DNA of 64,000 bases, taken from assembly GCF_020524045.1 (NCBI RefSeq), contig NZ_JAIVKL010000006.1, positions 124,001-188,000 of the forward strand, given 5' to 3'. The DNA comes from Metabacillus litoralis (GTDB lineage Bacteria; Bacillota; Bacilli; Bacillales; Bacillaceae). Below the pieces are notes generated by a model that did no database searches, had not been told where the DNA came from, and saw nothing but the letters and a program-made list of their open reading frames with translations. Of the stretch, positions 26,205 to 34,441 are shown one piece after another. The translations under genes and the position numbers were made by a program. Each line of letters starts with the position of its first letter. Position 1 is the stretch's first letter.

Positions 26205-26750
26205 ATGGGTATTAATAATTTATTGTGGGACTCAGAGAAGGTAAGTTGGAAATATCTAACGAGCAAAATAGAGCTAAAACTATCTAACATTAACTTTGTG
26301 AATGTGGATCAATTAGAGAACCATATATATATAGTATGTGGTGAATGTTTTGCAGAAGATGAGATCTACTATTATACATTTAATGGTGAAAGAAAACTAT
26401 CGTACAGTAAAATATCTGGAAAAATAATTTGGGAACACGATGGGAAATTAGTTGAAATTGATTGTAAAAATATAGTGAGTGCCAAAATGCAAAAGGATGA
26501 TAAATTATTATGGGTATTAACGGAAAGCTCGAGCCAAAGAGAAAAACTATTAGTTTTTGCTTTAAATGGTGATTTACTATATGAATTGACTTCTCCTAAG
26601 GATTATAAATTTGTTTATCTATCATCTATAGATGGAGAACCTACTATTGTTTGTGAAGGTGCTAATGAAGATAAATATGGAAGAAATAGATGGCATTTTA
26701 TTATAAATAAAACCACCGGAGATTTGGAGAAAGTAAGTTTGGCGTATTAA
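26205..26750 (+). CDS. Unrecognised 181-residue protein in the immunity-gene segment
   Basis: A soluble protein rich in beta-strand-like stretches (HIYIVCGECFAEDEIYYYTF, KLLVFALNGDLLYEL), without signal peptide or membrane helix. I recognise no family. The ATG at 26205 has GGGGAATG just upstream; the frame is open from 26133 but lacks a ribosome site there. Low GC and its place in a row of small unlinked ORFs behind an LXG cassette make an orphan immunity or effector-associated role reasonable, but nothing in the sequence proves this. Confidence 0.6.
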   Translation: MGINNLLWDSEKVSWKYLTSKIELKLSNINFVNVDQLENHIYIVCGECFAEDEIYYYTFNGERKLSYSKISGKIIWEHDGKLVEIDCKNIVSAKMQKDDKLLWVLTESSSQREKLLVFALNGDLLYELTSPKDYKFVYLSSIDGEPTIVCEGANEDKYGRNRWHFIINKTTGDLEKVSLAY

Positions 26751-26829
26751 ATTACACCATGTGTTGATTGCACTTGTATTTGATATATTTTGAATGTAAG
26801 TTTATTTGGTGTTTAAAGAGGTTGATATC

Positions 26830-27306
26830 ATGGGGAAGTTTGCAAAATATCATGATAAAGTATATCCAGTTGTCTTTAGAAATGGAAAATACCGCTTGAA
26901 AAGTATCGCAAGAGAAAAGGGATTTAAAGAACTTGTTGATCTGGCGGGAAATGTACATCACGATATTTATGTAAAAGAAGTAGATTTTGAAGATCTTGAA
27001 CTAATTTATGAAAGAAAGTACAGAATCATTTACCAAGGTAGAGAGTATAAACCTTTTGCTATAGGTGAATTGGTAATAGAAAATTGTAAAATTTCTTTGT
27101 TTAGCAGTGACTACTTAGATTATGAAAAAAACGGATTTATTAAAAAAGAACAGTTTGTTTTTATGAAGGAAGTAAGTATCAATGAAGTTGATAGTTTAGT
27201 TTTAATAAAAACTCCTATTGATAAATTTAAGGGACTTCCTGAAGAAAAGATAATTATACCTAGTAATGATATTTTGGATTATTATGAAAAAGTCATAAAT
27301 AATTGA
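26830..27306 (+). CDS. Candidate orphan immunity protein with tandem small beta domains
   Basis: A 158-residue cytoplasmic protein. Two segments share a pattern of the type KYHDKVYPV...YRL and IIYQGREYKPF...KISLF, suggesting two small beta-barrel (SH3-like) repeats. The protein encoded at 28683-29069 uses the same pattern, so the two may be distant relatives. The ATG at 26830 follows AAAGAGG with an 8-base spacer. Function is unknown; the segment suggests immunity to LXG toxins not encoded here. The AT-rich gap to the next ORF (27307-27471) holds no feature I can name. Confidence 0.6.
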   Translation: MGKFAKYHDKVYPVVFRNGKYRLKSIAREKGFKELVDLAGNVHHDIYVKEVDFEDLELIYERKYRIIYQGREYKPFAIGELVIENCKISLFSSDYLDYEKNGFIKKEQFVFMKEVSINEVDSLVLIKTPIDKFKGLPEEKIIIPSNDILDYYEKVINN

Positions 27307-27471
27307 TGTTTATCATAACTTATTAAGTTTTATAAAATTATAGTTATGCAAATTACTAATTGACGAACCTTGGTGGGTTAGCCTTATTCGAACGAAATAC
27401 CGAAATCAGGTATGAAATAATAAGTCCATTTAAAATGTGACACAAAAAAATATACCCTTCCTTAAAGACGA

Positions 27472-27828
27472 ATGGAGTGGTTTTTTAACTTGAACAAGTT
27501 TACTAACTGGTTGTTGGAGCCATATAAGATAGGAACAAATGAGATAAGGGATTTGAGAAAATTACAAAGGGAAACAACTGATAAAGGAAAAAAGAATAGA
27601 TTACATGGTCTAATTTCATTTAATGTGATTATATTCATCATACATACTTCTTTACTTGCTATGATTGCGACATATATCGTTCTTACTTTTGTTAATGTAT
27701 TTTCCTTTTTAGGAATAGCATTTATTATTCCAATTATCATGTTTCTAAAATGGTTCTATAGGAACAGATATATGAAATTCAGGAAGGTCTATATCAATAA
27801 GGACCCCAACTCGATAAAACATTTTTAG
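27472..27828 (+). CDS. Small two-helix membrane protein
   Basis: A 118-residue protein with a basic N-terminal third, then a helix pair (FNVIIFIIHTSLLAMIATYIV and FLGIAFIIPIIMFLKWFY) and a basic tail. No family recognised. The ATG at 27472 has only a weak site; TTG 27490, preceded by GGAGTGG, is an alternative start that would drop six residues. A decayed copy of its 3' end lies at 26006-26075, so the gene belongs to a block that has been duplicated and partly lost. It might be an immunity protein acting at the membrane, but this is inference from location only. Confidence 0.55.
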   Translation: MEWFFNLNKFTNWLLEPYKIGTNEIRDLRKLQRETTDKGKKNRLHGLISFNVIIFIIHTSLLAMIATYIVLTFVNVFSFLGIAFIIPIIMFLKWFYRNRYMKFRKVYINKDPNSIKHF

Positions 27829-27943
27829 TTGTAAGAATTCATTTACTCCTAATTTACAAAAGTAAGCTTTTCAATTATTTGATCTTCGAGAGGAACCCCC
27901 TTACTCAGCAATAATAAAATTGTCTCTGAAGGGATAGGTATAC

Positions 27944-28511
27944 GTGAAAAAATTTAGTTTAATCATCACATTTATTTTGATGCTTGTCGGTTGTAGTAGT
28001 GGTATTTCTTCAGAGAAGCAAACGGATTCGAAACAAGCAAGTCCTGCAAGTACATCTACAGATAATGAGTTATCATATGAAGAAAAACAAAAAGAAATAG
28101 TTGATTTTATCAATGAAGATATGAACGAAATTGCTAGCTATGAAAATGAAGGCAAATAAGGCATTAGCAAGTGTTTCTGCTGAAAACTTTAAGAACGATG
28201 AGGAGTTATACAAAGTTTTAACAAGTGAGGTTATTCCAGAGTACGAAAAGGCTCTTGAGAAAGCGAAATCACTTGAAGTAAGTGTCGAAGAACTAACGCC
28301 AATAAAAGATAAAATGGAAAAGGCTTTAATTATCTATTACGATGCACTACAACTTGAGAAGGAAGCTTTAGAGAAAACAGATAAGGCATTGATCGAGCAG
28401 TCAAATGCAAAAGGTAGTGAATATATAGAAGCGATCACAGAATATCATGTAGAGATGGAGAAGCTAGCGGAAGAATATGATGTTGATTATCAGAAATGCA
28501 CAACAAGTTAA
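27944..28511 (+). pseudogene. Frameshifted lipoprotein gene
   Basis: The 5' part (27944-28159, GTG start, GAAGGGA upstream) encodes a lipoprotein signal with lipobox LMLVGC, a Ser/Thr linker and a helical region, then stops after ASYENEGK. The next frame continues at once with KALASVSAENFKNDEEL and runs to 28511, giving a helical, Lys/Glu-rich domain. Joined, they make a normal lipoprotein of about 188 residues. A one-base deletion in the A-rich run near 28150-28160 explains the break. It could be a true pseudogene, a phase-variable site or a sequencing error. Such helical lipoproteins are seen near type VII toxin genes; the role is unknown. Confidence 0.75.
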
Positions 28512-28520
28512 TGTTGTTCA

Positions 28521-28550
28521 AACCAGCCTTTAAAAGACTGGTTCTTTATT
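28521..28550 (+). terminator. Terminator after the frameshifted lipoprotein
   Basis: AACCAGcCTTT pairs with AAGaCTGGTT (28521-28543, one mismatch), followed by CTTTATTTT, 9 bases after the stop at 28511. Confidence 0.6.
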
Positions 28551-28682
28551 TTACCTATCTTACAGTCTAGCATCTTAACTTAGTAATGGTAGATTTCTAA
28601 ACGAGAAATAAAAAAAATTCACTCTGAGGTTATGAAGTTTATTAATTTGAAAAATTTTTCTTGTAAATAAGGAGAGCATAAT

Positions 28683-29069
28683 ATGAGGAACGGAAAAAGA
28701 GCTGTCTATAAAGGAAAAGAGTATGAATATATTACAACTGACGATATCGTTTACAAATTGTTTGTAAGGAAAGGATTTGATGCTCCTAATGATTTTGAAA
28801 TAAATGAGAAGGGAAACTTTCAAAAGCTCGTCAATAGAGGAGAACTAGACGAAGTTTACTATATTCGGCAATTTGCCAAGTATAAAGGACATACTCTTCC
28901 AATATGGGAAAGTAGTGATGAAAAGTTACTATTAGGTGAAGGTAGCTATACTATTGCCAAAGAATTAGAGTTTGCTCCATCGGACTTACCATGGGAACGA
29001 GGATTATATAAGAAATGGGTACCAAGAGTAGAAATAGAAGAAATTGTAGAAGAAAGAACCCCAGTTTAG
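28683..29069 (+). CDS. Candidate orphan immunity protein, KG-x-Y repeat type
   Basis: A 128-residue soluble protein with two short beta-like repeats (AVYKGKEYEYI... and AKYKGHTLPIW...), the pattern also visible in the 26830-27306 product. GGAGAG precedes the ATG at good spacing. It carries no catalytic signature and no export signal. Given the cassette setting I infer an immunity function, with low certainty. It may have its own promoter, since a terminator precedes it. Confidence 0.6.
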   Translation: MRNGKRAVYKGKEYEYITTDDIVYKLFVRKGFDAPNDFEINEKGNFQKLVNRGELDEVYYIRQFAKYKGHTLPIWESSDEKLLLGEGSYTIAKELEFAPSDLPWERGLYKKWVPRVEIEEIVEERTPV

Positions 29070-29310
29070 AAGACGTGCCTAAAGTCAAATTATTGTACAA
29101 ACTTTACCGATTCTTCTTTAATCATACATGCTTAAAAGTTTGAGATTTTTAATACCTTCTCATCAAGAGCTGCAAGACTTTTTTCACTGAAATGATAGCA
29201 ATATCTTAGTGGTATTTTCACACTGCGATATCCAAAACCCACTCACACAAAAAACGATGATTCACAATAGAAGCAATAGACTCACTACATTTGATTAATA
29301 TGAAAGGAAC
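29070..29310. other. Intergenic stretch with a possible decayed reverse-strand ORF
   Basis: No intact gene. On the minus strand two overlapping frames read like protein (VNHRFLCEWVLDIAV, then about 20 residues ending AALDEKVLKISNF), separated by a stop or frameshift near 29215-29225. This could be a gene remnant, perhaps of a mobile element, but I do not recognise the family and chance cannot be excluded. Confidence 0.25.
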
Positions 29311-29922
29311 ATGGAAGTGGATATCAATCAATTACAATACATATGTAGAGATTTAGGAATAAATATTGTTATTATTAATGGAGAAATAAAAGAGAATAAA
29401 GGATATTATGAAAATTATCATCAATTACAAAAAGAAGGAGAAAATTGGTGCTATTCTGTAATGAATTTCGAAAAGAGAACAGTGCCAGAGAAAGAAGATA
29501 TTATAAAGTTTTATGATGAAAAAGAAGCTTTAAAATTCTTTTTTATAAAAGTTTTATATCAGAAATATTCCTCAGAAATTTATCCGCCCAATAATCCTAT
29601 AAATAAATTCAACAGATTAGATGAATTATTAAAACACTTTCAAAATATCGGTATTTCAGATGAGTTTTATAGTTTTAGTGTTATTGAAACTCAAAAGATA
29701 TATGGAGAAATAGAAGACGAAAAGATTGTAGTTAGCTATATTGATGAAAAAAAGCAAAAGAAATTTACAACATTACCATTAGATAGTAAAGATGGGATAT
29801 TTGAAATTTATAGGTTAACTTATTCTCTTTGGATATTAAAGACTTTAGAGGAGAAATATCTTGAAAAAGGTATTCTGTTAGAAAAATTTAATGATGAAGA
29901 TATAGTACGATTTATAAAGTGA
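29311..29922 (+). CDS. Member 1 of a tandem trio of related unknown proteins
   Basis: A 203-residue soluble, very AT-rich gene product. It shares its layout with the next ORF: a start of the type INGEIKENKGYYENYHQL, an EKR(T) segment, a KFFF/KYFF helix, and a C-terminal VVSYIDEKK...FTTLPL block ending in an acidic helix and a short hydrophobic tail. No known family is recognised. The three adjacent copies differ strongly in their middles, as expected of immunity proteins diversifying against different toxins. The ribosome site is modest (GAAAGGAAC). Confidence 0.6.
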   Translation: MEVDINQLQYICRDLGINIVIINGEIKENKGYYENYHQLQKEGENWCYSVMNFEKRTVPEKEDIIKFYDEKEALKFFFIKVLYQKYSSEIYPPNNPINKFNRLDELLKHFQNIGISDEFYSFSVIETQKIYGEIEDEKIVVSYIDEKKQKKFTTLPLDSKDGIFEIYRLTYSLWILKTLEEKYLEKGILLEKFNDEDIVRFIK

Positions 29923-30022
29923 TAATGATCAAAAAGTTTTCATGCTTAAACTATATCAATTTCTAATGATACCAACACTAACCCATATAGATGATGGTGT
30001 TAAAGGGAAGAGGTGATTTTGA

Positions 30023-30658
30023 ATGAATATTATTCAAGTAGCAAAGCTATTAAATCGTGTGGGAAAGTTAGTGGAGATTAAAGATGGATATCTAAAAGAG
30101 AATGAATTCTATTCTGAAAATTACTATCAGCTAAAAGAGGTAGACGGTGTTTGGAAGTTTGGATTAGTTATGATAGAAAGGACATACAACCCAATAATTA
30201 GGAAGGAAAAAGAATTTAGTACAGAAACTGAAGGTGCAAAGTACTTCTTTTTAGATAGATTATCGTCTTTCTTTTTTTTAGAGAAAGTTCGTCCATTTAT
30301 GATGGAGCATGATGAATTAGACATAGGAGGAGCAAATTTTGATATAGATATGTTATTTAAAACAATGTCTTTATTAAGCATTCCTTCTACCTTGTTAATA
30401 ATAGCTAAGCAAAAAGTCAAACAAAGATCTATACAGTTAGAAAGAGTAGATGAAACAAATTATATTGTTTCTTTTATTGGTGAAAAAGGAGATAATATCC
30501 ACTCGACAATCCCAATAAATTATCATAGAGCATTATTTATAGCTTTTAAAAAGGTATACATGCTTCACCTTTTTGAAGAAGAAGTAATTAAGCTATTAGA
30601 AGATGAAGAGATCATAAATGACTTCTCTGAAAATGATATAAGTATATTTTTACAATAA
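30023..30658 (+). CDS. Member 2 of the tandem trio of unknown proteins
   Basis: A 211-residue protein, visibly a paralogue of the 29311-29922 product: IKDGYLKENEFYSENYYQL aligns with that protein's start, MIERTYNP with its NFEKRTVP, EGAKYFFLDRL with its KEALKFFFIKVL, and IVSFIGEKGDNIHSTIPI with its C-terminal block. GAGGTGATTTTG precedes the ATG. No catalytic residues or export signal are seen. Function unknown; orphan immunity is the favoured guess from context. Confidence 0.6.
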   Translation: MNIIQVAKLLNRVGKLVEIKDGYLKENEFYSENYYQLKEVDGVWKFGLVMIERTYNPIIRKEKEFSTETEGAKYFFLDRLSSFFFLEKVRPFMMEHDELDIGGANFDIDMLFKTMSLLSIPSTLLIIAKQKVKQRSIQLERVDETNYIVSFIGEKGDNIHSTIPINYHRALFIAFKKVYMLHLFEEEVIKLLEDEEIINDFSENDISIFLQ

Positions 30659-30688
30659 CTCTGTAAGAGCTAAATGAGGTGAATAAAT

Positions 30689-31318
30689 ATGAACGATAAC
30701 CAATTTACCAATAAGCTAGGAAATGATTTTAAGATAATAAAAGGGGATGGAATTGATCAATCAACTATAGATGTTTATCCAAAGAGTATTGATGGAAGTG
30801 CAAACCTTGATGTGGGTTTTAAATTAGTGGAGCAGAGATTTAACCAATCTTGGATGCTAAGGGAAGTTCAAAGAGAGAAGGAATATGAGTTAGGAAAGTT
30901 TAGTAGCCGGGAAATCGGGGTTTTAGCACTTTATACTGCGGTAAAAGGTAGATTTGATCATTTAAAGGTTAATAAAGATGTAAAAAAGAAGTTAAGGGAA
31001 AAAGCTGATACATTAATTATTGCAGATGAAATTCTTAAAGATACTATTGATAGTAAATATTTTTCTTTGAATCAAGAAAAAGAAGGAGCACTTAACTTAG
31101 AAGCAGAATCAAAAAAGTATAATATATATTATCTAACTTTTATGAAAGAAAAGGTAATTATATCAAAGGGCAGATCTTTGTCTAGTGCTCTTATAGTATT
31201 ATATAATTATGGTCTATTACTTGAAAGATTTGAAAGTCAAATAAATCCGTTACTGAAACAATCATCAATACATTTGGCTGAAAAGGAAATTTTAAAAAGG
31301 GTATTTATAGGAAAGTGA
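30689..31318 (+). CDS. Member 3 of the tandem trio of unknown proteins
   Basis: A 209-residue protein, more distant but alike in order: an IIKGDGIDQSTIDVYP start, a VEQRFNQSWM strand where members 1 and 2 have their E(K)RT segment, a helix at GVLALYTAVKGRF, and a C-terminal IYYLTFMKEKVIISKGRSLSSAL block. GAGGTGAATA precedes the ATG, 30 bases after member 2. It ends about 70 bases before the iadA terminator and is the last gene of the accessory segment. Confidence 0.55.
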   Translation: MNDNQFTNKLGNDFKIIKGDGIDQSTIDVYPKSIDGSANLDVGFKLVEQRFNQSWMLREVQREKEYELGKFSSREIGVLALYTAVKGRFDHLKVNKDVKKKLREKADTLIIADEILKDTIDSKYFSLNQEKEGALNLEAESKKYNIYYLTFMKEKVIISKGRSLSSALIVLYNYGLLLERFESQINPLLKQSSIHLAEKEILKRVFIGK

Positions 31319-31391
31319 TTAAGTTCATTTCCCTAATTAAAGAAAGTGTGTACCAATGGAATTTCCGAATATATTATTTTTAAATAATATT

Positions 31392-31418
31392 AAAAAGACC
31401 TAGCCAAAAGCTAAGCCC
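31392..31418 (-). terminator. Terminator of iadA
   Basis: On the minus strand CTTAGC pairs with GCTAGG (one wobble), followed by TCTTTTTAAT, right after the iadA stop. A degraded version is present at the start of the 25814 remnant. Confidence 0.55.
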
Positions 31419-31423
31419 CTTTC

Positions 31424-32596
31424 TCAATCCTCAAACGTCCCCTTCACTATTGCTATTCCGTCATCAACCATATGCTGACCTTTTGCCCAAACTGATTGAA
31501 CATTTAGGTTATCATCCAATAAGACGAGATCAGCATCTTTGCCTACTTTTACTTCCCCTTTTTGATGAAGCTTTAACACTTTAGCTGGATTGCTTGTGAT
31601 TACTTTAAGAGCTCTAGCAAGGTCAACGTTTTCTTCTTTAACTGCATCTTTTACCTCTTTGAACAAAGTATTTACCTTTCCAATTTTAAGACCGATCATC
31701 TCACCGTCTTTATCAAAATCAGGAAGGCTAGCTTGTCCATCTGAAGTGAACGTGATTTGTTCAATTGAAACACCTGCTTCTAGCATTCTTCTTAGTCCGA
31801 TACTACATTTTACTTCCCCTTCTTCGAGGAATTTAGGAATGGTACTTGTAGTGAAATCAACCCACCCACCTTTTTTTGCGTATTCAATGCCAGCCTCAAA
31901 TAGATGTGGATTTCGATTAATATGTGTTGGGTAAAATTGTCGGATAGGAAGGTCGGTTGATGACACAACTTGTAATAGTAAATCAAGGTGATCATGACTG
32001 TCTCCAACATGTATATTCACGATCCCTGCTTTGCCTGAAAGCATTCCACCAATTCTTGCTGCTGATGCAATTTTAGCCATTTCTTCGACTGTAGGCTGTG
32101 AAGAACGGTGATCACTAATCGCTATTTCTCCCACACCGATAATTTTATCAATTAAAATTAAGTCATCTTCAATTTTCCCAGTTAACGTTTTCACTGGTAC
32201 CTGATAAGAACCTGTATGAACATAACAAGAAATTCCTTCTTCTTCTAACCCTCTTGCTTTTGCGAGTAAATTGCTCATTGTCCGAGTCGTTCCATCTGTT
32301 CCAATAACCCCTACTAGCGTTGTAATGCCTGAAGTTGTCACATCTGTTAATTGGATTTCAGGTGTGCGTGTTTTATAGCTACCTTCACCGCCGCCCCCAG
32401 TAATATGTACATGAGCATCGATGAATCCTGGTACCACTTTCATTCCATTTGCATCGATTACCTTCACATCAACAAACCCGTTAGGAATTGAAATTTCATC
32501 CTCTATAAAACCAATTTTATCGTGTGTAAGGAGGATATCTTTTTTACCTAAAAAATCAGGCGTATATATTTCTCCGTTTTTTATAAGTGTTAACAT
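31424..32596 (-). CDS. iadA: Isoaspartyl dipeptidase (beta-aspartyl peptidase) IadA
   Basis: A 390-residue amidohydrolase-fold metallopeptidase. Zinc ligands are in PGFIDAHVHITGGGGEG (about 57-73), THINR and a later FTSDGQASLPD block; AISDHRSSQP and the C-terminal ADLVLLDD segment are typical of IadA. It hydrolyses beta-aspartyl dipeptides from damaged proteins. At the metal-bridging position, where E. coli IadA has a carboxylated Lys, this protein appears to have Glu (GEIAISDH). It is the second gene after the YfcC-type transporter, read from the sigma-54 promoter at 34379-34394. Uptake followed by hydrolysis of acidic dipeptides is the natural reading. Confidence 0.9.
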   Translation of the reverse strand: MLTLIKNGEIYTPDFLGKKDILLTHDKIGFIEDEISIPNGFVDVKVIDANGMKVVPGFIDAHVHITGGGGEGSYKTRTPEIQLTDVTTSGITTLVGVIGTDGTTRTMSNLLAKARGLEEEGISCYVHTGSYQVPVKTLTGKIEDDLILIDKIIGVGEIAISDHRSSQPTVEEMAKIASAARIGGMLSGKAGIVNIHVGDSHDHLDLLLQVVSSTDLPIRQFYPTHINRNPHLFEAGIEYAKKGGWVDFTTSTIPKFLEEGEVKCSIGLRRMLEAGVSIEQITFTSDGQASLPDFDKDGEMIGLKIGKVNTLFKEVKDAVKEENVDLARALKVITSNPAKVLKLHQKGEVKVGKDADLVLLDDNLNVQSVWAKGQHMVDDGIAIVKGTFED

Positions 32597-32626
32597 CTGA
32601 CATGCCCCTTTCTAAGATGTATAGGT

Positions 32627-32667
32627 ATAGGGGTCAGGTACCTAGATCGTTAGGTGTCTGCCCCCTA
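32627..32667. repeat. Imperfect GC-rich inverted repeat between yfcC and iadA
   Basis: ATAGGGG-TCAGGTACCT pairs with AGGTGTCTGCCCCCTAT around an 8-base loop. The motif GGTGTCTGMCCCC recalls small dispersed hairpins common in Bacillus genomes. In the transcript it could protect yfcC mRNA or damp expression of iadA. Confidence 0.5.
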
Positions 32668-32671
32668 TTGA

Positions 32672-34174
32672 TTAAAATCCGGTAAACACCGCGATAAAGA
32701 TAAAGATACTTGAGAGTAAGAACATTAACAACATGAACTTGATAATGAATTTTGCCCATGTGCCCCAGTCTACTCTTGCTGCGCCTAGTGCGCCCATTAG
32801 TGCTGCAGATGTTGGGACTAAGATGTTTGTAAGACCATCTCCTAACTGGAATGCTAAGACAGCTACTTGTCTTGTAACTCCTGCAATGTCAGCTAAAGGA
32901 GCCATTAAAGGCATGGTTAAAGCTGCTTGCCCAGAGCCTGATACAACAAAGAAATTGAAAATTGATTGGAAAATATACATAAACCATGCGGATAGTACTT
33001 CAGGATAATCACCGATTACTTGGCCTGCTCCATATAACATAGTGTTTAGAACAGATGGAGCATCTGGACTATCTCCACCAAGAATAATGACGATTCCTTT
33101 GGCCATGCCCACTACGAGCGCAGCCGGTAGTAAGTCTTTCGCCCCTTCAATAAATCCTTCAGCGATGTCGTTAACGCGCATGCCATTTAATTTAAATAAA
33201 ACACCAATGACCCCAGCTACTAAACCAATTGTGAAAAATTGAGAAGCTATTTCTGGAATATAATATGCATGCTCAACAACTCCCCAAACAATCCATGCAA
33301 TCCCTGCTGCGATGGTTAAAACGACTAATGTATGACCGAGCGTAAATGCTGAATTGACATTTTGCTTACTTGCTTCTTTTCGGAAATATCCATCAGATTC
33401 ATATGAAACGGAACGAGTGGGATCTTTTCGAATGGATGAAGCGTATTTCCAAGTATAAATAATTCCAACTAATGTGAAAACAGCCCACATTGTCATACGA
33501 AATGGAGTTCCTGACAATACGGGCACATCTGAAACCCCTTGTGCAATAGCTACGCCAAATGGATTCATCCAAGATGTAGCAAAACCAATTTGTGTAGCAA
33601 CATACGTAATCATTACACCAGTTATCGCATCATAACCAAGTGCAACCATTAAAGGAACAAGAATCATTGCAAAGGCAATCGCTTCTTCTCCCATCCCAAA
33701 TACAGCTCCTCCAAGTGAAAAAAGGAAAAACATAATCGGAATAATTAGAACTTCTCTACCCTTTGTTTTATCAATAACCTTTAATATGCCTTCTTCAATC
33801 GCCCTTGTTCTCATGATAATTCCAAAGGCTCCACCTATAATCAAAATAAATGCAATGACTCCGACTGCTGATCCCCATTTATCACCAGATACAAGTCCTT
33901 CAAATACATAATTTAGAAAACCAGCTTCTCCGTAAGGCTCAAATAAACTAGTTCCAGGACGAACTAAATTTCCATCCTCATCTTTTACATATTCAAAGCT
34001 ATCAGAAATTAAAACTGTTTTTGTACTTTCTTCTCCGTCAGAACTATATGTTACTTCCTCAGTTTGGAACTGTCCGACTGGAACAAGAAAAGTCATAATA
34101 GCAGCTAAAACCACGACAAAAAATACAATGACAAACGTGTGCGGCACTTTCCAAGTTTCGTTTTTCTTTTTCAC
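32672..34174 (-). CDS. YfcC-family membrane transporter
   Basis: A 500-residue, 11-12 helix membrane protein with the YfcC/DcuC-like start (WKVPHTFVIVFFVVVLAAIMTFLVPVG), a hydrophilic loop (about 40-80), and later FGMGEEAIAFAMILVP and SWMNPFGVAIAQG. YfcC proteins are secondary transporters of uncertain substrate, often beside peptidases; pairing with iadA suggests acidic or isoaspartyl dipeptides or the amino acids released. Translation starts at GTG 34174 with GAGGGGGAT upstream. The operon start is a consensus sigma-54 promoter about 205 bases upstream, with a MITE filling most of the 5' UTR. Confidence 0.85.
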   Translation of the reverse strand: MKKKNETWKVPHTFVIVFFVVVLAAIMTFLVPVGQFQTEEVTYSSDGEESTKTVLISDSFEYVKDEDGNLVRPGTSLFEPYGEAGFLNYVFEGLVSGDKWGSAVGVIAFILIIGGAFGIIMRTRAIEEGILKVIDKTKGREVLIIPIMFFLFSLGGAVFGMGEEAIAFAMILVPLMVALGYDAITGVMITYVATQIGFATSWMNPFGVAIAQGVSDVPVLSGTPFRMTMWAVFTLVGIIYTWKYASSIRKDPTRSVSYESDGYFRKEASKQNVNSAFTLGHTLVVLTIAAGIAWIVWGVVEHAYYIPEIASQFFTIGLVAGVIGVLFKLNGMRVNDIAEGFIEGAKDLLPAALVVGMAKGIVIILGGDSPDAPSVLNTMLYGAGQVIGDYPEVLSAWFMYIFQSIFNFFVVSGSGQAALTMPLMAPLADIAGVTRQVAVLAFQLGDGLTNILVPTSAALMGALGAARVDWGTWAKFIIKFMLLMFLLSSIFIFIAVFTGF

Positions 34175-34203
34175 TTTAAATCCCCCTCTTTCATTTTATA
34201 TAA

Positions 34204-34365
34204 AGGCTGTTTTCTCAAACTTTGTTGCTTTTAAATACCCGAACCAATTAGCACTGTATTATGTCTAGTGGCATCTTTTCTTCATAAAATAGCACCCTTA
34301 TAGTGAAAAAATATTGTTTTCACTTCAAATTTTGGCCATAGCAACAATCGTTCAGAAAAGAGCCT
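34204..34365 (-). mobile_element. 162-bp MITE-like element, copy 1
   Basis: The ends are imperfect 26-base terminal inverted repeats (AGGCTgTTTTCTcAA... and AGGCTcTTTTCTgAA..., 21 of 26 positions equal). It is flanked by a 6-base direct repeat ATATAA (34198-34203 and 34366-34371), as expected of a target-site duplication. A second copy lies inverted at 46230-46392, with roughly 85% identity by eye. No coding capacity, so a transposase must act in trans. It lies in the 5' UTR of yfcC. Confidence 0.85.
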
Positions 34366-34378
34366 ATATAAACTAGTA

Positions 34379-34394
34379 AGCAAGAACTGTGCCA
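34379..34394 (-). promoter_or_regulatory. Sigma-54 promoter of the yfcC-iadA operon
   Basis: On the minus strand the sequence reads TGGCAC-AGTTC-TTGCT, a perfect match to the -24/-12 consensus TGGCAC-N5-TTGCW. Transcription should begin near 34368 and read leftward through the MITE into yfcC. The divergent gene encodes a sigma-54 activator, which supports the call. Confidence 0.88.
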
Positions 34395-34441
34395 ATAGTA
34401 AAAAGTCAGAATATAAGGAAAAAAGATAGCGCTTTTGATAT

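Noticed and set aside
27462-27740. Minus-strand 92-residue ORF opposite the two-helix membrane-protein gene
   Set aside because: The plus-strand frame has the better membrane topology and an identifiable decayed copy at 26006-26075; the minus frame has no ribosome site.
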